From: Pseudomonadales bacterium | Lineage (GTDB): Bacteria; Pseudomonadota; Gammaproteobacteria; Steroidobacterales; Steroidobacteraceae | NCBI GenBank assembly: GCA_020442965.1 | Contig: JAGRJB010000270.1 | Coordinates: 1-6,472, forward strand | Reading direction: 5' to 3' | Length of the DNA stretch: 6,472 nucleotides | Shown: one piece after another, positions 1 through 6,112 of the stretch | Numbering within the stretch: position 1 is the first letter of the stretch | Layout of the letters: every line of letters begins with the position of its first letter | Position numbers and translations under genes: made by a program | The notes under the pieces: model-generated | Database searches by the model: none | What the model saw: the letters and a program-made list of their open reading frames with translations, nothing else | What the model was told of the DNA's origin: nothing

Positions 1-267
1 GCGACGATCGCCCCGGCGACGCGGCCGCGACGGCAGTCCCTGTGCTACTACCTAACAGGGTCGCCTGCACCACGCTTCCGGATCCTGACAGCGACTGAAG
101 TTTGGCACCGTCTGCTCTCGAACCCGGCTCACGCCGCCGACCCCGCGCTCAAGGCCGCGCTGACGCGGCCCCACAACTGGCCGATGAAGTTTGCTATCGT
201 TACGCCCTCAACTCTCACATGGCTGGCGTGCCTGCGCGCTGGCCATTTGCATTTAGGGCGCAAACTC
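1..267. other. Upstream region of speA without an assignable gene
   Basis: I see no recognisable gene, RNA or clear promoter here. The plus-strand frame used by speA has no stop from base 1 onward, and by hand count about 48 of the first 60 codons in that frame end in G or C, which is coding-like. The encoded residues before the SpeA homology do not resemble any SpeA N-terminus I know. The other two plus frames stop at 53-55 and 96-98, so a short C-terminal tail of an upstream gene could end at either point. A 6-bp hairpin, CCCTGT/ACAGGG with an 11-base loop, lies at 38-60 but has no T-run after it. The region may be the speA leader, the end of an upstream gene with a frameshift, or an N-terminal extension. 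Confidence 0.5.
255..258 (+). promoter_or_regulatory. Weak ribosome binding site supporting GTG 268 of speA
   Basis: AGGG lies 9 bases before the GTG. It is the only Shine-Dalgarno-like stretch near the point where SpeA homology begins, and no such sequence precedes ATG 184. It supports but does not prove the downstream start. Confidence 0.4.
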
Positions 268-2205
268 GTGGCAAACAGAATCAAGGCCAACGCAAATGGC
301 TGGTCGGTCGCGGACGCGATCGACCTGTACCAGGTCGACGCCTGGGGCAAGGGCTATTTCTCGGTCAATGACGCCGGTCACGTCGTCGTGCGACCGGACA
401 TGGATGCGACACGCGAGATCGATCTCTACGAAGTCGTGCAGGGACTCAAAGAGCGCGAGTTCACGGCGCCGCTCGTCGTGCGCTTCTCGGACATCCTTGC
501 GCACCGCCTGAAACATCTGCGCGACGCGTTCGATCGTGCAATCGCTGAGAACGAGTATCAGAATCGCTACGCGGCGGTATTTCCGATCAAGGTGAACCAG
601 CAGCGCCTGGTGGTCGAAGAAGTCTATCGTTACGGGGCGCCCCATGGCTTCGGGCTCGAGGTGGGTAGCAAGCCCGAATTGTTAGCGGTGATGGCGATGA
701 CCGCCGGGTCGACGGATCGCCTGATCATTTGCAACGGCTTCAAGGACGATAGTTACATCGAGGCGGTGATCATCGCGACCAAGCTCGGCCGTCCAATCAT
801 CCCGGTGGTCGAAAACTTCTCTGAGCTGCCGCTGATCCTGAAACATGCCGAAAAGTACGCTGTGCGACCGAAGATCGGCGTGCGCGTGAAGTTGGCGAGC
901 GAAGGCTCGGGCAAGTGGCGCGATTCGGCCGGCGACAAATCGAAGTTTGGCCTGTTCACCACCGAGATCATCGAACTCGTGGCTATCCTGCGCGAACGCA
1001 ACATGCTGGATTGCCTGCAGTTGGTGCACTGTCACCCGGGTAGTCAGCTGCAGGACATTCGACGAGTGAAGAATGCGATCACCGAGTTGGCGCATGTTTA
1101 TGCGGAGCTCAAGCTGCTGGGCGCGGGCTTGCAGTACATCGACGTGGGCGGCGGACTGGGAGTGGACTACGACGGCAGTGGCACTAACTTCTCGTCCTCG
1201 ATGAATTACACGCTCAACGAGTACGCCAGCGACGTCGTCTATCGTATTGCAAGCGTTTGCAACGAGCGCGGCATTGCGCATCCGATGATCGTCAGTGAAT
1301 CCGGGCGTGCCGTCGCGGCGCACCACAGCGTACTGATCTTCAACACGCTCGGCTCGACGATGCTCGATCAATTCAAGGTGAGTGGTCGTGAAGACGAATC
1401 ATTCCAGGACGGCGAACTGGCACAGCCCGTGCGCGACCTGCTCGATGCCTATCGCAGCGTCAGCGAGCGTCGCTTGGTCGAGTGCTATCACGACGCAATC
1501 GTCGCGCGTGATCAGGCGCTGCAAATGTTCAATCTGGGGCTATTGTCGCTCGAGATGCGCGGCCTCACCGAACGCCTTTATTGGGCAACCTGCGCCAAGA
1601 TCCGCGATCTGACGCGCAAACTCGATCAGGTGCCGGAGGAACTCGAGGCGCTCGAGACCATTCTCTCGGATATCTATTTCTGCAATTTTTCGGTATTTCA
1701 GTCGCTGCCGGACAGTTGGGCGATCGACCAGCTGTTTCCGATCATGCCCATTCATCGCCTCGACGAAAAGCCGACGCGCAAGGGCGTGCTCGCCGACATC
1801 ACCTGCGATTCGGACGGCAAGATCGATCGCTTTGTGAGTCCGCGCGAGACCAAACGCACACTCGAACTGCATCAGATCACGCGCGCCGACGAGTACTACC
1901 TGGCTGTGTTTCTGGTGGGCGCCTACCAGGAAACGCTGGGGGATCTGCACAATCTCTTTGGCGACACGCATGTGGTGCACGTACGGTTCCACGACGATGG
2001 TGATTGGTGGATCGAGGAGATCGTCGATGGCGACACGGCTAACAAGGTACTCGAATACATGGAATACGACGTGGCGGACCTGCTGCCCGCCGTGACCCGC
2101 GACTGTGAACGTGCAGTGCGCGAGAATCGCATGACGCTCGCCGAGGCGCAGAGCATCAAGCGGTTCTATGAAGGCGAGCTCAACGGCTACGCGTATCTTG
2201 AATAG
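268..2205 (+). CDS. speA: Biosynthetic arginine decarboxylase (PLP-dependent, SpeA type)
   Basis: It decarboxylates L-arginine to agmatine and CO2, the first step of the agmatine route to putrescine and spermidine. The family uses pyridoxal phosphate and Mg2+. Numbering is from GTG 268 (645 aa; E. coli SpeA is about 658). Visible family motifs are the PLP lysine in FPIKVNQ (K108), HCHPGSQ (H254-Q260), the phosphate-binding loop DVGGGLG (about 292-298), SESGRA (E344), SLPDSWAIDQLFPIMP, the catalytic Cys/Asp motif TCDSDG (C513) and VGAYQETLGDLHNLFGD. I chose GTG 268 because SpeA homology begins just after it (GWSVADAIDLY) and a weak AGGG lies at 255-258, 9 bases upstream. An in-frame ATG at 184 would give 673 aa but has no Shine-Dalgarno and adds 28 residues unlike the family. 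The gene appears intact and is followed 18 bases later by a GDT1-family gene, probably in one operon. Function is certain; the start is not. Confidence 0.95.
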   Translation: MANRIKANANGWSVADAIDLYQVDAWGKGYFSVNDAGHVVVRPDMDATREIDLYEVVQGLKEREFTAPLVVRFSDILAHRLKHLRDAFDRAIAENEYQNRYAAVFPIKVNQQRLVVEEVYRYGAPHGFGLEVGSKPELLAVMAMTAGSTDRLIICNGFKDDSYIEAVIIATKLGRPIIPVVENFSELPLILKHAEKYAVRPKIGVRVKLASEGSGKWRDSAGDKSKFGLFTTEIIELVAILRERNMLDCLQLVHCHPGSQLQDIRRVKNAITELAHVYAELKLLGAGLQYIDVGGGLGVDYDGSGTNFSSSMNYTLNEYASDVVYRIASVCNERGIAHPMIVSESGRAVAAHHSVLIFNTLGSTMLDQFKVSGREDESFQDGELAQPVRDLLDAYRSVSERRLVECYHDAIVARDQALQMFNLGLLSLEMRGLTERLYWATCAKIRDLTRKLDQVPEELEALETILSDIYFCNFSVFQSLPDSWAIDQLFPIMPIHRLDEKPTRKGVLADITCDSDGKIDRFVSPRETKRTLELHQITRADEYYLAVFLVGAYQETLGDLHNLFGDTHVVHVRFHDDGDWWIEEIVDGDTANKVLEYMEYDVADLLPAVTRDCERAVRENRMTLAEAQSIKRFYEGELNGYAYLE

Positions 2206-2210
2206 TGGGT

Positions 2211-2216
2211 AGGTGG
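2211..2216 (+). promoter_or_regulatory. Ribosome binding site of the GDT1-family gene
   Basis: AGGTGG sits 7 bases before ATG 2224 and just after the speA stop (TAG 2203-2205). It fixes the start of the small membrane protein and fits translation from a speA read-through transcript. Confidence 0.7.
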
Positions 2217-2223
2217 CGCGCGC

Positions 2224-2511
2224 ATGGATTGGAAGACTTTCGCGATGATATTTGGGACGGTCTTCCTGGCCGAGCTCGGCGACAAGACCCAGCTTGCGAC
2301 GATGCTGTTCGCCGCCAGGGGCACGATGTCGCCAATGGGCGTATTCGTGGCGGCCGCTTGCGCGCTGACCGTTGCCTCGGCGATCGGCGTGTTAGCTGGA
2401 GTCTGGGTCAGCAGATTCGTCGACACGCGCTATTTAACGCTGCTTGCCGGCGCCGGTTTCGTCGTCATTGGGGCGTGGACCCTTTGGTCTGCCCTCAAGC
2501 CCACGACGTAG
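2224..2511 (+). CDS. Half-size TMEM165/GDT1 (UPF0016) family membrane transporter
   Basis: A 95-aa inner-membrane protein with the family signature E-x-G-D-K-T at E17-L-G-D-K-T22, followed by QLATML. Hydrophobic stretches at about 5-28, 38-62 and 70-90 suggest three membrane segments, that is, one of the two repeats found in full-length members (about 200 aa). The TMEM165/GDT1 family exchanges Mn2+ or Ca2+ for protons in eukaryotes, and bacterial relatives have been linked to Mn2+ export. The acidic signature residues are thought to form the cation site. Half-size members are expected to pair as homo- or heterodimers, and I see no second half-gene adjacent. It follows speA by 18 bases with a good AGGTGG site, so it is probably co-transcribed. 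Its stop is 7 bases from that of the convergent VOC gene. Family assignment is strong; the transported ion is inferred. Confidence 0.88.
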   Translation: MDWKTFAMIFGTVFLAELGDKTQLATMLFAARGTMSPMGVFVAAACALTVASAIGVLAGVWVSRFVDTRYLTLLAGAGFVVIGAWTLWSALKPTT

Positions 2512-2518
2512 CGATCTG

Positions 2519-3574
2519 TTAGAGACGCGTCTCGGTGTGTGCCAAATTGCGCGAAATCAGCCACTGCAGCGCGCCACTCCCCGGTGCCCGCACGACCAAG
2601 CCGCGCCGGCGCCCGAAGCCGGGGATCTGCAACTCTGTCGGTGCGGTCACACCGACTGCATTGACCTCGCGGCAGGCCCAATACGCGACGCCGACATCGT
2701 CGACCTCAAAAATCTGCGCCAGATAGCCGCGGTTGGGCGCATGCGCTCGTGCGGCAAGATCAACGCACTGCTCGAGATAGTTGAGCGGCTCGGATAGCGC
2801 GAGCTTGCCAAACATATGGTTGCCTTGCATGAACACGATGTGCGTACGCGCATCGGTTGGCAAACGCAGGAAGGCGTTCGATTCAGGAGCGTTCAACTCA
2901 ACATCGATCAGCGGCTTCATGCCTAACACGCGCTCGTAGAACGCACGGCTGGCGGCGATCGATCGTACCACGTGGGAAGTCGTGACCACCGGCGTCAAGC
3001 CGCGCCGATTGCGCCCGTGCCGTTCGACGAATGCCCGCATCTGCCCGATGCGCGTTGTCGGATCGGTGCTGGCCAACTCCACGAGATTGATCGCAACACC
3101 ATCGGGCCCATCGAATAGCACCTCGATCGGCTTGCCCACGGCACCGCTCATGTCGTGAATCGTTGGATCGGTCCAGAACTCGAATCCTGCGGCGCGAAAC
3201 TCGGTCGTCGTAGCGCGTAGATTGGCCGAGTAGAAATTGAGGTTCGCCAGTCCGACACCGCGCGAATTCGACGTGGTATGAATGGGCTGGCCCGGCAGCA
3301 CCGCGCCGCTCGCGCCGACGAACTGCAGCAGGAGAATCTGCCCCACCGGATCGACGCTCGAGGTCAGTAGGCAGCTGCGCGCCGCGAGCCCTGGCGGTCC
3401 GGCCGCGAGCACTGCCAACGCTGGATCGTCCCAGTGACGCACCGGACCGACGTCAAAACCGATCCGTTCTCCATAGAAATCCACTGCGCGGTCGAGATCC
3501 GCGCAGGCCAGCACCGCAGCGCCGAGCGGACTGCCCAGCGGCGCGATGATCTCCGCATCGACTGGCTCTGTCAT
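2519..3574 (-). CDS. Two-domain VOC (glyoxalase/extradiol dioxygenase-like) protein
   Basis: A 351-aa, apparently cytoplasmic protein with two vicinal-oxygen-chelate domains. Domain 1 (about 16-168) opens with ACADLDRAVDFYGERIGFDV and closes with FDGPDGVAINLVEL. Domain 2 (about 194-342) opens with VVTTSHVVRSIAASRAFYERVLGM and closes with GFGRRRGLVVRAPGSGALQW. Such proteins act as lyases, isomerases, ring-cleavage dioxygenases or thiol transferases, usually with a metal. The usual metal positions look incomplete here: domain 1 keeps only the C-terminal Glu (E166) and domain 2 only the N-terminal His (H201), with Q337 where Glu is usual. I used ATG 3574 because VOC homology follows it closely. 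The same frame stays open to about 3661 but would overlap the divergent gene. It is transcribed divergently from the methyltransferase operon across 47 bases, which suggests shared control. The substrate is unknown. Confidence 0.85.
   Translation of the reverse strand: MTEPVDAEIIAPLGSPLGAAVLACADLDRAVDFYGERIGFDVGPVRHWDDPALAVLAAGPPGLAARSCLLTSSVDPVGQILLLQFVGASGAVLPGQPIHTTSNSRGVGLANLNFYSANLRATTTEFRAAGFEFWTDPTIHDMSGAVGKPIEVLFDGPDGVAINLVELASTDPTTRIGQMRAFVERHGRNRRGLTPVVTTSHVVRSIAASRAFYERVLGMKPLIDVELNAPESNAFLRLPTDARTHIVFMQGNHMFGKLALSEPLNYLEQCVDLAARAHAPNRGYLAQIFEVDDVGVAYWACREVNAVGVTAPTELQIPGFGRRRGLVVRAPGSGALQWLISRNLAHTETRL
2522..2533. repeat. 12-bp perfect palindrome at the 3' end of the VOC gene
   Basis: GAGACGCGTCTC is a loop-free perfect palindrome inside the last codons (Glu-Thr-Arg-Leu) of the minus-strand VOC gene, immediately beside the convergent stop codons. 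It could be chance, a protein-binding site or part of transcript-end structure. It lacks the T-run and loop of an intrinsic terminator. Confidence 0.35.
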
Positions 3575-3621
3575 GTGTGCTATTTGGCACCCTGCCGTGT
3601 CGTGTGGCAACCTGTCGTGCC
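3575..3621. promoter_or_regulatory. Divergent promoter/operator region
   Basis: This 47-base gap separates the start codons of the minus-strand VOC gene and the plus-strand methyltransferase gene, so it must carry at least part of the signals for both. It holds an inverted repeat TGGCAC (3585-3590) - N26 - GTGCCA (3617-3622) whose right arm reaches the methyltransferase ATG. It also holds a direct repeat TGTCGTG at 3598-3604 and 3613-3619, 15 bases apart. These look like operator half-sites but could be chance. No convincing -35/-10 pair is visible on either strand, and neither gene has a strong Shine-Dalgarno, so a leaderless or very short leader is possible. Promoters could also lie inside the opposite coding regions. 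Confidence 0.5.
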
Positions 3622-4734
3622 ATGAACGCCGTACTCCGTGAACCGCCCCAAGAACCCGCACTCAAAGTTGCGGAAAGCCGCGATTTCCGCAGCTATCACG
3701 CTTTTCTGCGCGCCGCCCGCAACTACATGGAAGGCCCGCTAGTCGCCGAGATGTACACCCGCTACGAAAGCGCGGCGGGGCCACCACCGGCCGCTCGTGA
3801 TCTCGAGACCGCCGAAGATATGCTGGATGAGTTGCTGCCCTTTCAGGTGTACTCATGGGCGTTTCGGCACTTGCAGCGTTTCAAGTATCACCGACCGTCG
3901 TTTGGAATCTTCGCCACCGTGCAGGCGCAGCGCGATGCGCTGATCGCGCGTCTCGATGCATCCACCGCCAGTGCTCCGGCCGACGAGTTGCGTCTTGACC
4001 CCAATCTCGACTTGCCCGCCTATTTCAAATACGTGCCGTTCCACCAGCACACGGGTGGCGTCACGCACGATGAACTTGACGGCATCGCGTACGAAATCGG
4101 CCGTCGCACCACGGTGCCCTCGCACGGTGACCCGAACGGCATCTATCATTTGCTGTTCGACACACTGCCTAAGAAGTCATACGCGCGGGTCTTGGACTGG
4201 GGTGTCGGGCACGGGGCGGCGCTGATCACTTGGCAGCAGATGCATCCGGAATCCGAGTGTCACGGTGTCGATCTATCGGCTCCCTGCCTCAAGCTCGCGC
4301 ATCAACGCGCGCGCGAGCATCGCATGCGGCTGCTCCTGTCGCAGCAAGATCTCGAGCACCTCGACTTTCCTGACAACCACTTCGATCTGATCTTCTTCAA
4401 CTTCATGCTGCACGAGCTGCCGCCAGCCAACACTCCGGCGCTACTGCGCGAAGCACATCGCGTGTTGAAACCCGCTGGACTGTTCGCCGGCCACGAATTC
4501 CATGTTCGTCCGGGCGATGCATTCCAAAACGTGCTGCAGCGTTCGCACGCCTGGCTCAACAACGAGACCTACTCGGTGCCCTGGTACGACACGCCGATCG
4601 ATGCAATTGCGCGTGACGTTGGCTTCAAGCGCGCCAGCATCACGCCGTTCGAGCGGCTCAATCGGTCGGTGCTGCGCCCCGGCAAGCAAGCGGTGAACGC
4701 CAATCACTGGAATCTGTACCAGTTCGAGAAATAG
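3622..4734 (+). CDS. Class I SAM-dependent methyltransferase
   Basis: A 370-aa cytoplasmic protein. Residues 1 to about 170 form an N-terminal part I do not recognise, with aromatic-rich stretches (YSWAFRHLQRFKYHRP, 77-92; YFKYVPFHQHTGG, 134-146). Residues about 185-300 are a Rossmann methyltransferase domain: motif I VLDWGVGHGA (190-199), the acidic ribose-binding residue in GVDLS (D217), motif II region FPDNHFDLIFFNFMLHEL (249-266) and motif III region VLKPAG (281-286). It should transfer a methyl group from S-adenosylmethionine; the acceptor is unknown. FNFMLHELP resembles ubiquinone- and small-molecule-type methyltransferases more than DNA or RNA ones. I chose ATG 3622; in-frame GTGs at 3577 and 3604 are alternatives, and none has a good ribosome site. 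It is the first gene of a tight operon (3-base gap to the next gene) and faces away from the VOC gene. Confidence 0.87.
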   Translation: MNAVLREPPQEPALKVAESRDFRSYHAFLRAARNYMEGPLVAEMYTRYESAAGPPPAARDLETAEDMLDELLPFQVYSWAFRHLQRFKYHRPSFGIFATVQAQRDALIARLDASTASAPADELRLDPNLDLPAYFKYVPFHQHTGGVTHDELDGIAYEIGRRTTVPSHGDPNGIYHLLFDTLPKKSYARVLDWGVGHGAALITWQQMHPESECHGVDLSAPCLKLAHQRAREHRMRLLLSQQDLEHLDFPDNHFDLIFFNFMLHELPPANTPALLREAHRVLKPAGLFAGHEFHVRPGDAFQNVLQRSHAWLNNETYSVPWYDTPIDAIARDVGFKRASITPFERLNRSVLRPGKQAVNANHWNLYQFEK

Positions 4735-4737
4735 CAC

Positions 4738-5112
4738 ATGCCCAAGCTCACCAAACAACGCAAAGCGTTGCTCGAGGGCCCGGTTCTCGAGCGGGAACCC
4801 ACCTTCCTCGACGCGCTCCCGAACGACAATCTCGTCGGCGCCATCGTCGCACTGACGAGCGAGGTCTACATCCTGCGTGAGCGCCTGCAGACTCTCGAAG
4901 CGGAACTGGAAGCACGCAAGGTGCTGCCCGCCGCGGCTGTCGAGCATCACGATTCCTCAGCGGCCGAGCGCGACGCACGCAGTGCGGATCTGGCGGGTTT
5001 CACCGAGCGGATTTTCTCTGAGCTCAGCCGCGACCGCACACCCGTATCGACGATCGACCCGCGTGTGATGAATTTGATGAAAACCCACCACGAACTCAAC
5101 ACCAAGAAATAG
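4738..5112 (+). CDS. Small hypothetical protein with predicted coiled coil
   Basis: I do not recognise this 124-aa protein. It starts 3 bases after the methyltransferase stop and ends 14 bases before the DUF1838 start, so it is almost certainly co-transcribed and probably translationally coupled. It has no signal peptide or membrane segment. The N-terminus is basic (MPKLTKQRKALLEG). A leucine- and glutamate-rich helical stretch at about 32-61 (VALTSEVYILRERLQTLEAE) has heptad-like spacing typical of a coiled coil. A polar, alanine-rich linker follows at about 64-85, and then a second amphipathic helix (GFTERIFSELSRD, about 87-99). It may be an oligomerising subunit or adaptor for the methyltransferase or another cassette product; this is inference from position only. 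Length, codon use and spacing support a real gene. Confidence 0.75.
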   Translation: MPKLTKQRKALLEGPVLEREPTFLDALPNDNLVGAIVALTSEVYILRERLQTLEAELEARKVLPAAAVEHHDSSAAERDARSADLAGFTERIFSELSRDRTPVSTIDPRVMNLMKTHHELNTKK

Positions 5113-5113
5113 C

Positions 5114-5120
5114 GAGGGAG
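5114..5120 (+). promoter_or_regulatory. Strong ribosome binding site of the DUF1838 gene
   Basis: GAGGGAG lies 6 bases before ATG 5127, directly after the preceding stop (TAG 5110-5112). It is the best Shine-Dalgarno in the cassette and fixes the DUF1838 start, so the lipoprotein signal sequence is in frame and complete. Confidence 0.75.
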
Positions 5121-5126
5121 AACGGC

Positions 5127-6038
5127 ATGCGATCGATCCAGTTCCGTGCATTGCTTACAACAATCGGTATGTGCCTCGCTGCGTGCGCGACGGCCGGCAA
5201 ACTCGATCTCGCAACGCCTGAGGGGGCAACGCTCGCCACGCGCAAGATTCAATGTTCCTTGAAGGACAACGTGCCCGTCACTTACTACTGGCACGGCGGC
5301 GCCTACTCACGCGTGCCGGGCGAGCCCGATCGTCGCTTGTTCAACGTGGAGGGCATGAACATCCGCCAGTGCGTAACGGTGACCGACCCGGTACGCGGCA
5401 CGGGTTGGAAGATGGTCTCCAAGGAACTGCTGATCTACCTGGATCCCAAGACCAACGCAGTATTGAAGACCTGGGCGAATCCCTGGACGGGCAAGACGGT
5501 GACGGTGATGCAAACGGCTAACGACCCGGTCAACCAGCCGGCGTCGTTTCCCAAGCGCCGCGACGGGTCGCCAGCTACCTGGGCTGGCACCAACAACCGC
5601 GGCATGTGGTGGATGACGGCCACGATCCCGCTCTTCTACGACAATCCGTTGCAGGGCAAGTACCAGAAATATGTCGGCGGTAGTTACCACGCAACCGAGA
5701 TGTTCAACTTCATGGGCGACGTGGCGGACCTTGTGGATGATCGCAAGGACACGGCCGAGACCCGCGTCGGCTGGGTACGTCTATCGAGTTGGTTGCCCTG
5801 GATGGAGATGGGCGATCGGGCGGGCGAGTTGTATTTCCATACAGCTGGACGAAAGCTGGCCAAATTCGACGATATGTCCAAAGTGCTGCTCGATCTGATC
5901 GCCAGCGACTACCCCGCCTGGCGCCAGCCGCCGCCCAGCGATGACACCCGGCCTAACCAGACCAGCTGGACGGTGTTCCGGGATGCGATGGAGGCGCGCG
6001 CGGGCAAGGCGGAAGGCGGCGGCGAGCGCCGCGAGTGA
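5127..6038 (+). CDS. DUF1838 family protein, predicted lipoprotein
   Basis: A 303-aa protein. Residues 1-19 form a signal sequence with a hydrophobic core ending in the lipobox L-A-A-C20, so it should be lipidated at C20. Ala at +2 suggests sorting to the outer membrane, facing the periplasm. The body (about 30-275) matches the DUF1838 pattern: YYWHGGAYSRVPGEPDRRLF (53-72), VEGMNIRQC (74-82), SKELLIYLDP (98-107), WANPWTGKTVTV (116-127), TANDPVNQP (130-138), RGMWWM (158-163) and RLSSWLPWMEMGDRAGELYFH (218-238). The domain is widespread but has no function that I know. The many Trp, Tyr and His residues would suit binding of an aromatic or polycyclic ligand, which is speculation. It is the last gene of the methyltransferase operon, 14 bases after the coiled-coil gene. 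The C-terminal 15 residues are Gly/Arg/Glu-rich and probably disordered. Confidence 0.87.
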   Translation: MRSIQFRALLTTIGMCLAACATAGKLDLATPEGATLATRKIQCSLKDNVPVTYYWHGGAYSRVPGEPDRRLFNVEGMNIRQCVTVTDPVRGTGWKMVSKELLIYLDPKTNAVLKTWANPWTGKTVTVMQTANDPVNQPASFPKRRDGSPATWAGTNNRGMWWMTATIPLFYDNPLQGKYQKYVGGSYHATEMFNFMGDVADLVDDRKDTAETRVGWVRLSSWLPWMEMGDRAGELYFHTAGRKLAKFDDMSKVLLDLIASDYPAWRQPPPSDDTRPNQTSWTVFRDAMEARAGKAEGGGERRE

Positions 6039-6055
6039 CGCTCGGCAGTCTGGTG

Positions 6056-6082
6056 GCCGGTTGTTTACAGGAAAGAATCGGC
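6056..6082 (+). other. Hairpin downstream of the DUF1838 gene
   Basis: GCCGGTT (6056-6062) pairs with AATCGGC (6076-6082), giving 7 bp with one G-U wobble and a 13-base loop. It begins 17 bases after the DUF1838 stop. Its 3' arm shares bases 6079-6082 with the terminator-like hairpin that follows, so the two cannot form at once. It could stabilise the operon's 3' end or act as an anti-terminator in read-through RNA. Confidence 0.4.
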
Positions 6083-6093
6083 GGGAGTAGCAT
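6064..6093 (+). promoter_or_regulatory. Possible sigma70-type promoter of the RRM gene
   Basis: TTTACA (6064-6069, 5 of 6 matches to TTGACA) and TAGCAT (6088-6093, 4 of 6 to TATAAT) are separated by 18 bases. Transcription would start near 6100, giving a leader of about 28 bases that contains the T8 run at 6105-6112. The -10 is weak. If the promoter is real, the upstream hairpin is not in this transcript. Confidence 0.35.
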
Positions 6094-6112
6094 CCGGTCG
6101 GGGCTTTTTTTT
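6079..6112 (+). terminator. Imperfect terminator-like hairpin with T8 run
   Basis: Bases 6079-6100 can fold as a 4-bp stem, a G-G mismatch and a 3-bp stem around the loop GTAGCA. GGGC follows, then eight T at 6105-6112. It may end the methyltransferase/DUF1838 operon or attenuate read-through into the RRM gene. The stem is weak and there are four bases between stem and T-run, so this is a tentative call. Confidence 0.35.

Noticed and set aside
38..60. Hairpin CCCTGT/ACAGGG considered as a terminator or CRISPR-like repeat
   Set aside because: It has only 6 bp, an 11-base loop, no following T-run and no second copy in the window.
102..371. 89-aa plus-strand open frame upstream of and overlapping speA
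   Set aside because: It runs into conserved SpeA coding sequence in another frame, is Arg/Gln-rich and has no ribosome site or recognisable domain.
253..645. 130-aa minus-strand open frame over the 5' part of speA
   Set aside because: It is antisense to the conserved SpeA N-terminal half, including the PLP-lysine region, and has no ribosome site or family resemblance.
682..1371. 229-aa open frame on the minus strand inside speA
   Set aside because: It lies entirely antisense to well-conserved SpeA coding sequence and is explained by high G/C at third positions. The protein has no recognisable motif.
1540..1992. 150-aa minus-strand open frame over the 3' part of speA
   Set aside because: It is antisense to conserved SpeA motifs and shows no independent coding evidence.
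4441..4950. 169-aa minus-strand open frame spanning the methyltransferase end and the coiled-coil gene
   Set aside because: It overlaps two plus-strand genes with a good operon layout, and its composition looks like an antisense shadow.
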